NCBI GenBank assembly: GCA_035651815.1
Contig: DASRFB010000124.1
Location: forward strand, 16,956 to 80,955
DNA length: 64,000 nucleotides
DNA from: VBDM01 sp035651815
GTDB taxonomy: Bacteria > Pseudomonadota > Gammaproteobacteria > Burkholderiales > SG8-39
Direction of reading: 5' to 3'
Position 1 is the stretch's first letter. Each line of letters starts with the position of its first letter. The translations under genes were made by a program, and so were the position numbers. The notes below the pieces were generated by a model. The model was not told where the DNA came from, searched no databases, and saw only the letters and a program-made list of their open reading frames with translations. Of the stretch, positions 59,912 through 64,000 are shown one piece after another.

Positions 59912-61966
59912 CTAAAGGACGCTCTTGACCGCCTTCACCACGTTGTCGGCGGTGAAGCCGAAGTGCTCGAAAAGCTGGGGCCCGGGAGCCGACTCGCCGA
60001 AGCGATCGATGCCGACGACGGCCCCGCGGCGCGAGTCGACCGCGCCGACGTACTTGCGCCAGAAGTCGGACACGCCCGCCTCGACCGCGACCCGCGGCAG
60101 CCCGGCGGGGAGCACGCTCTCGCGCCAGGCCGCGTCCTGCCGGTCGAACACGCTGGTCGACGGCATCGATACGACGCGCACCGCAACGCCCTGCTCGGCG
60201 AGCTTCGCCTTCGCGGCCATCGCGAGTGCGACCTCCGAGCCGGTCGCGATGATCACCGCGCGCGCACCCGCGGCGTCGGCGAGGACGTAGCCGCCGCGCG
60301 CGATCTGCGCCACGGCGTCGGCGCTGCGCTTCTGGAACGGCAGGTTCTGGCGCGACAGCAGCAGCGCCGACGGGCCGTCGCCGCGCCCGATCGCCGCGAT
60401 CCACGCGACCGTCGTTTCGACCGTGTCGCAGGGCCGCCAGACATCGAAGCCGGGGATCAGCCGCAGCGCCGCGGCGTGCTCGACCGACTGGTGCGTCGGG
60501 CCGTCTTCGCCGAGACCGATCGAGTCGTGCGAGAACACGAACACCGAGCGCACGCGCATCAGCGCCGCCATGCGCAACGCATTGCGCGAATAGTCCGAGA
60601 ACGTGAGGAACGTCCCGCCGTACGGGATGAAGCCGCCGTGCAGCGCCAGCCCGTTCATGACCGCGCTCATGCCGAATTCGCGCACGCCGTAGTAGAGATA
60701 GTTGCCTCCGCGGGCTTCCCGCCCCTGCGGGGCGACGGGCCGGGACCCCGACCACAGGGTCAGATTCGAGCCGGTTAGATCGGCCGATCCGCCGACGAGT
60801 TCCGGCAGCACCGGGCCGATCGCCTCGAGCGCGTTCTGCGAGGCCTTGCGCGTGGCGACCGACTCGGCTTTGGCCTCGGCCTTGGCGAGGATCTCCCGGG
60901 CGCTCTGCGCCCAGCCCTGCGGGAGGGCGCCCGCCATGCGGCGCTCGAATTCGCGCGCGAGCTCGGGATGCGCCTTGGCGTAGCGCGCGAAGCGCTCCGA
61001 CCACCCCTGCTCGAGCGACGCGCCGCGCGCGCGGGCGTCCCAGCCTTCGTAGACTCGCCGAGGGATCTCGAACGCTGCGTGCGGCCAGCCGAGCGCCGCG
61101 CGAGTCGCAGCCACCTCTTCGGCCCCGAGCGGCGCGCCGTGCGCGTCGTGGGTACCCGCCTTCTTGGGCGCGCCGTGCGCGATCACGGTCTTGCAGCAAA
61201 TCAGGCTCGGCTTGTCGCCCACCGCCTTCGCCGCGCGGATCGCGCGGTCGACCGCCTCGACGTCGTGCCCGTCGACGTCGGGCACGACGTGCCAGCCGTA
61301 CGCCTCGAACCGCCTCGGCGTGTCGTCGGTGAACCAGCCGCGCACGTGGCCGTCGATCGAGATGCCGTTGTCGTCGTAGAGCGCGATCAGCTTGCCGAGC
61401 TTCAGCGTCCCCGCGAGCGAGCACACCTCGTGCGAGATGCCCTCCATCATGCAGCCGTCGCCCATGAAGACATAGGTGTGATGGTCGACGATCTCGTGTC
61501 CGGGACGGTTGAATTCCGCGGCGAGCAGCCGCTCGGCGAGCGCCATGCCGACCGCGTTGGCGATGCCCTGGCCCAGGGGGCCCGTGGTGGTCTCGGCCCC
61601 CGGGGTAATTCCGTATTCCGGGTGCCCGGGCGTCTTCGAGTGCAGCTGCCGGAAGCGCTTCAGCTCCTCGAGGGGCAGGTCGTAGCCGCTCAGATGCAGG
61701 AGCGCGTACAGCAGCATCGAGCCGTGCCCGTTCGAGAGCACGAAGCGGTCGCGGTCGTGCCAGCGCGGATTCGCCGGGTTATGGCGCAGATGGCGGCCCC
61801 ACAGCGCGACGGCGATCTCCGCCATGCCCATGGGCATTCCCGGGTGGCCCGAGTTGGCGGCCTGCACCGCGTCCATGGCGAGGACGCGGATGGCGTTGGC
61901 GAGCTCGCGCTCGGCGCCGCCGCTCTTCGCGACGTCGACGAGGTCGGGCGCAGGGTCCGGCGTCAT
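59912..61966 (-). CDS. tkt: Transketolase
   Basis: A thiamine-diphosphate enzyme of the pentose phosphate and, where present, Calvin cycle. It is 684 residues. The N-terminal part has ANSGHPGMPMGMAE, the ThDP/Mg motif MGDGCMMEGISHEVCSLAG (GDG...N-like), and DDNGISIDGH. The pyrimidine domain has REFGMSAVMNGLALHGG and FVFSHDSIGLGEDGPTHQ; the C-terminal domain follows. It heads the tkt-gap-pgk run. A possible promoter lies in the 140-base divergent gap (-10 GATAAT on the minus strand near 62025-62030). Confidence 0.98.
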   Translation of the reverse strand: MTPDPAPDLVDVAKSGGAERELANAIRVLAMDAVQAANSGHPGMPMGMAEIAVALWGRHLRHNPANPRWHDRDRFVLSNGHGSMLLYALLHLSGYDLPLEELKRFRQLHSKTPGHPEYGITPGAETTTGPLGQGIANAVGMALAERLLAAEFNRPGHEIVDHHTYVFMGDGCMMEGISHEVCSLAGTLKLGKLIALYDDNGISIDGHVRGWFTDDTPRRFEAYGWHVVPDVDGHDVEAVDRAIRAAKAVGDKPSLICCKTVIAHGAPKKAGTHDAHGAPLGAEEVAATRAALGWPHAAFEIPRRVYEGWDARARGASLEQGWSERFARYAKAHPELAREFERRMAGALPQGWAQSAREILAKAEAKAESVATRKASQNALEAIGPVLPELVGGSADLTGSNLTLWSGSRPVAPQGREARGGNYLYYGVREFGMSAVMNGLALHGGFIPYGGTFLTFSDYSRNALRMAALMRVRSVFVFSHDSIGLGEDGPTHQSVEHAAALRLIPGFDVWRPCDTVETTVAWIAAIGRGDGPSALLLSRQNLPFQKRSADAVAQIARGGYVLADAAGARAVIIATGSEVALAMAAKAKLAEQGVAVRVVSMPSTSVFDRQDAAWRESVLPAGLPRVAVEAGVSDFWRKYVGAVDSRRGAVVGIDRFGESAPGPQLFEHFGFTADNVVKAVKSVL

Positions 61967-62106
61967 CGTCGGGAAAACGCCGGGAAGAAAGGATGGAAAG
62001 ACATGAGGAGCCCTATAATTATCGGCGAATCTCGCCGGCTTGGCGAGAGCGGCGCACCCGGCGGGCCTTTCGCGCTCGCGTCCAACCCCGAAAACCCGGA
62101 GGAGCA
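61967..62106. promoter_or_regulatory. Divergent promoter region between tkt and the dehydrogenase gene
   Basis: The centre of this 140-base gap is AT-rich (around 62010-62035). On the plus strand TATAAT stands at 62014-62019 without a clear -35 box. On the minus strand GATAAT (about 62017-62032 region) with a weak TCGCCA box 17 bases upstream could drive tkt. I cannot define exact promoters. Confidence 0.35.
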
Positions 62107-62985
62107 GTGAGCAAACAAAAACTGGCGTTCATCGGCCTCGGCGTGATGGGCTTTCCCATGGCCGGGCACCTCGTGCAAAAGGGCGGTCACGAAGTGACGG
62201 TGTACAACCGCACGCGCGGCAAGGCCGACGCCTGGGCGGCGAAGCACGGCGGCAAAGTCGCGGCCACGCCGGCCAGGGCGGCCGAAGGCGCCGGCATCGT
62301 GTTCTCGTGCGTGGGCGACGACCCGGATCTGCGCGAGATCGCGCTCGGCCGGGACGGCGCGTTCGCGGCGATGGCCAAGGGCGCGGTCTTCGTCGACCAC
62401 ACGACCGCCTCGGCGAAGGTGGCGCGCGAGCTCGCCGCCGCAGCGAAGCAGGGCGGCTTCGAGTTCCTCGACGCGCCGGTCTCGGGCGGACAGGCCGGCG
62501 CCGAGAACGGGCAGCTCACGGTCATGGTCGGCGGCGACGGCGCGGCGTTCGAGCGCGCCAAGCCGGTCATCGCGCACTTCGCGAAGGCCGTGACGCTGAT
62601 GGGCCCCTCGGGCTCGGGCCAGCTCACCAAGATGGTCAACCAGATCTGCATCGCGGGGCTGGTCCAGGCCCTGTCGGAGGGCCTCAACTTCGCGATGAAG
62701 GCGGGTCTCGACGCCAAGCTCGCCCTCGACGTCATCTCCAAAGGCGCCGCGCAGTCCTGGCAGATGGAGAACCGCGGCAAGACCATGGTCGACGACAAGT
62801 TCGACTTCGGTTTCGCGGTCGATTGGATGCGCAAGGACCTGCGCATCTGCGCCGAGGAGGCGCGCGCCAACGGCGCGTCGCTGCCCGTCACCCAGACCGT
62901 CGCCGGCTTCTACGACGAGATCTCGAAGACGGGCGGGGGGCGCTGGGACACGTCGAGCCTGATCCGGCGCCTGCGCCGGTCCTAG
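62107..62985 (+). CDS. Beta-hydroxyacid dehydrogenase family protein (3-hydroxyisobutyrate/tartronate-semialdehyde type)
   Basis: A 292-residue NAD(P)-dependent dehydrogenase. FIGLGVMGFPMAGHLV binds the cofactor, DAPVSGGQAGAENGQL is the substrate loop, and Lys in GSGQLTKMVNQI is catalytic (about residue 174). The C-terminal helical domain follows. The start GTG at 62107 has a GGAGGAG site just before it; the frame further upstream is non-coding. The family covers 3-hydroxyisobutyrate, tartronate semialdehyde and succinic-semialdehyde-like substrates, and I cannot choose between them. nudC follows after 24 bases. Confidence 0.9.
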   Translation: MSKQKLAFIGLGVMGFPMAGHLVQKGGHEVTVYNRTRGKADAWAAKHGGKVAATPARAAEGAGIVFSCVGDDPDLREIALGRDGAFAAMAKGAVFVDHTTASAKVARELAAAAKQGGFEFLDAPVSGGQAGAENGQLTVMVGGDGAAFERAKPVIAHFAKAVTLMGPSGSGQLTKMVNQICIAGLVQALSEGLNFAMKAGLDAKLALDVISKGAAQSWQMENRGKTMVDDKFDFGFAVDWMRKDLRICAEEARANGASLPVTQTVAGFYDEISKTGGGRWDTSSLIRRLRRS

Positions 62986-63009
62986 ACCTTCCGCGGAAAG
63001 CGCGCGGCC

Positions 63010-63843
63010 GTGTCCATGCCGTTCCAGCGGCCGGCGGACTACACGCCGGCCGTCGCCGCTCCGCCGCAGCCGGCCGAGCGCGCCTTCTGGTTCGTGTTCC
63101 GCGGCACCGAGCTCCTGATCGCAGCGCCCGAGCCCCGCGTGCCCCATTGCAACTTACCCAAGGAATTGGGTATGATGCCGCTGCGGACACAATATCTTGG
63201 GGTTTGGGGCGGGGAGCACTGCTACTCCGCCGAAGTGGCGCCGGAGGCGCAAGCGCCCCAAGGCTGGTCCTGGCAGGGTCTGCGGTCGCTGTTCAGCGTG
63301 CTCGACGACGGCGCCTTCGCCCTCGCCGGCAACGCGCTGCAGATCATGGATTGGGACCGCGCGCACCAGTATTGCGGCGCGTGCGGGGCGGCGACGACGG
63401 CGCGCACGAACGAGCGCAGCCGCGAGTGCCTGCGGTGCGGTCGGGTGGTGTATCCCAGGCTCGCACCGGCGGTGATGGCGCTGGTGCGCCGAGGGCGCGA
63501 GATCCTTCTCGCGCGCTCGCCGCGCTTCCCGCAAGGAATGTACAGCGCCCTGGCGGGCTTCGTGGAGCCGGGCGAGACGATCGAGCAGTGCCTGGAGCGC
63601 GAGGTGCTCGAGGAGGTCGGGATCCGGGTACGCGACGCTCGCTATTTCGCGAGCCAACCGTGGCCGTTCCCGCACTCGTTGATGATCGCGTTCCATGCAG
63701 AGCATGAATCGGGCGAGCTGCGCGTCGACGGAGTCGAAATCGAAGACGCGAAGTGGTTTCAGCTATGTAATTTGCCGAAATTGCCTGCTAGAATCAGCAT
63801 CGCTCGCAGACTGATCGATGCGGCAGTGGCAGAGGCGCGGTAG
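63010..63843 (+). CDS. nudC: NAD(H) pyrophosphatase/RNA-decapping hydrolase NudC
   Basis: Hydrolyses NADH to NMNH and AMP and removes NAD caps from RNA. It is 277 residues. A zinc ribbon is formed by YCGACGAA and CLRCGRV. The Nudix box GFVEPGETIEQCLEREVLEE with VGI is complete, and the NudC signature SQPWPFPHSLM follows it. The GTG at 63010 is nine bases after GGAAAG; ATG at 63016 is an alternative. The gene may be co-transcribed with the dehydrogenase upstream. Confidence 0.95.
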   Translation: MSMPFQRPADYTPAVAAPPQPAERAFWFVFRGTELLIAAPEPRVPHCNLPKELGMMPLRTQYLGVWGGEHCYSAEVAPEAQAPQGWSWQGLRSLFSVLDDGAFALAGNALQIMDWDRAHQYCGACGAATTARTNERSRECLRCGRVVYPRLAPAVMALVRRGREILLARSPRFPQGMYSALAGFVEPGETIEQCLEREVLEEVGIRVRDARYFASQPWPFPHSLMIAFHAEHESGELRVDGVEIEDAKWFQLCNLPKLPARISIARRLIDAAVAEAR

Positions 63844-63962
63844 TCGGGGGAGATGCTCAATGCATCTCGGTCATCAAACAGAGTGGGGATGTATGCAAAT
63901 TGGACGGACTGCATGTTGTCGCCAATCTGTACCGTTGCAGGGGGTCCGCACGGTACTTGACT
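63844..63962 (+). other. AT-richer segment after nudC, possible small RNA or 3' UTR
   Basis: About 120 bases of lower GC content than the neighbouring genes, ending in an intrinsic terminator. It contains short repeated ATGCA-like motifs and a 36-codon frame from ATG 63852 to TGA 63960, with a GGGGAG directly before it. I do not recognise the RNA or the peptide; it may simply be the untranslated end of the nudC transcript. Confidence 0.3.
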
Positions 63963-63988
63963 GACGCAGCCGAGCTGCGTCGTTTTTG
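63963..63988 (+). terminator. Intrinsic terminator downstream of nudC region
   Basis: An 8-bp stem GACGCAGC / GCTGCGTC with loop CGA, followed by GTTTTTGT. It ends transcription from nudC or from an unrecognised small RNA just before it. Confidence 0.8.
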
Positions 63989-64000
63989 TCACGACTCCGT

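Noticed and set aside
63759..63992. A 77-codon minus-strand frame at the window end
   Set aside because: It is antisense to the end of nudC and runs through the terminator hairpin; no ribosome-binding site or known motif.

Overview
The window is a continuous, gene-dense stretch of a GC-rich Gram-negative chromosome, most likely a betaproteobacterium (Burkholderiales or Rhodocyclales type). Supporting this are genes for lipopolysaccharide assembly (lptD, surA, pagP), ubiquinone synthesis (ubiA, ubiD, ubiH), the argH | algZ-algR-hemC-hemD-hemX-hemY order shared with pseudomonads, dusB-fis, groESL under a perfect CIRCE element, and the tkt-gap-pgk-pyk-fba-purC-purE order I associate with Betaproteobacteria. 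I see no phage genes, insertion sequences, rRNA or CRISPR arrays. Gene spacing is tight, and many neighbours overlap by 1-4 bases.

Layout. 0-6.4 kb: the end of a glyoxalase I gene, then on the minus strand lptD-surA-pdxA-rsmA and a conserved unknown gene, covering outer-membrane biogenesis, PLP synthesis and rRNA methylation. 6.4-16.4 kb, plus strand: amgK-murU (cell-wall sugar recycling), pepP-ubiH, dusB-fis, purH, pagP, purD and hemF. 16.4-22.1 kb, minus strand: an overlapping chain algZ-algR-hemC-hemD-hemX-hemY, with argH divergent from it. argH is followed by a Hanks-type kinase carrying a cyclic-nucleotide-binding domain, and by a fructosamine kinase. 25.7-30.4 kb, minus strand: a receiver-GGDEF protein, hemA, prfA-prmC and a CGFS glutaredoxin, preceded by tRNA-Phe. 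30.5-35.5 kb: an MFS transporter, groSL with promoter and CIRCE, and divergent cbpA-cbpM. 35.5-45.5 kb: a PBP4-type peptidase, a small outer-membrane barrel, ubiA-SDR-ubiD, recG, and a TPR protein with a KimA-like transporter. 45.5-48.1 kb: a two-component signalling island and tRNA-Ala(CGC). 48.1-62 kb: central carbon and purine genes (tsaC, purE, purC, fba, pyk, pgk, gap, tkt). 62-64 kb: a beta-hydroxyacid dehydrogenase, nudC, and a terminal segment ending in an intrinsic terminator.

How it fits together: almost everything is housekeeping. The accessory-looking pieces sit inside otherwise conserved blocks. (1) Between fba and pyk there is a three-gene cassette: Gfo/Idh oxidoreductase, DUF993 aldolase-like protein and xylose-isomerase-like protein. 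It looks like a small catabolic pathway whose substrate I cannot name. (2) Between pyk and pgk there is a single DGQHR-domain (DndB-like) gene in the opposite orientation with its own strong promoter and no dnd or dpd partners. (3) A short-chain dehydrogenase that has lost the whole Asn-Ser-Tyr-Lys catalytic set lies between ubiA and ubiD. (4) A KimA-family potassium-transporter homologue pairs with a small TPR protein. These are the best candidates for undescribed biology. None is a proven new system from sequence alone.
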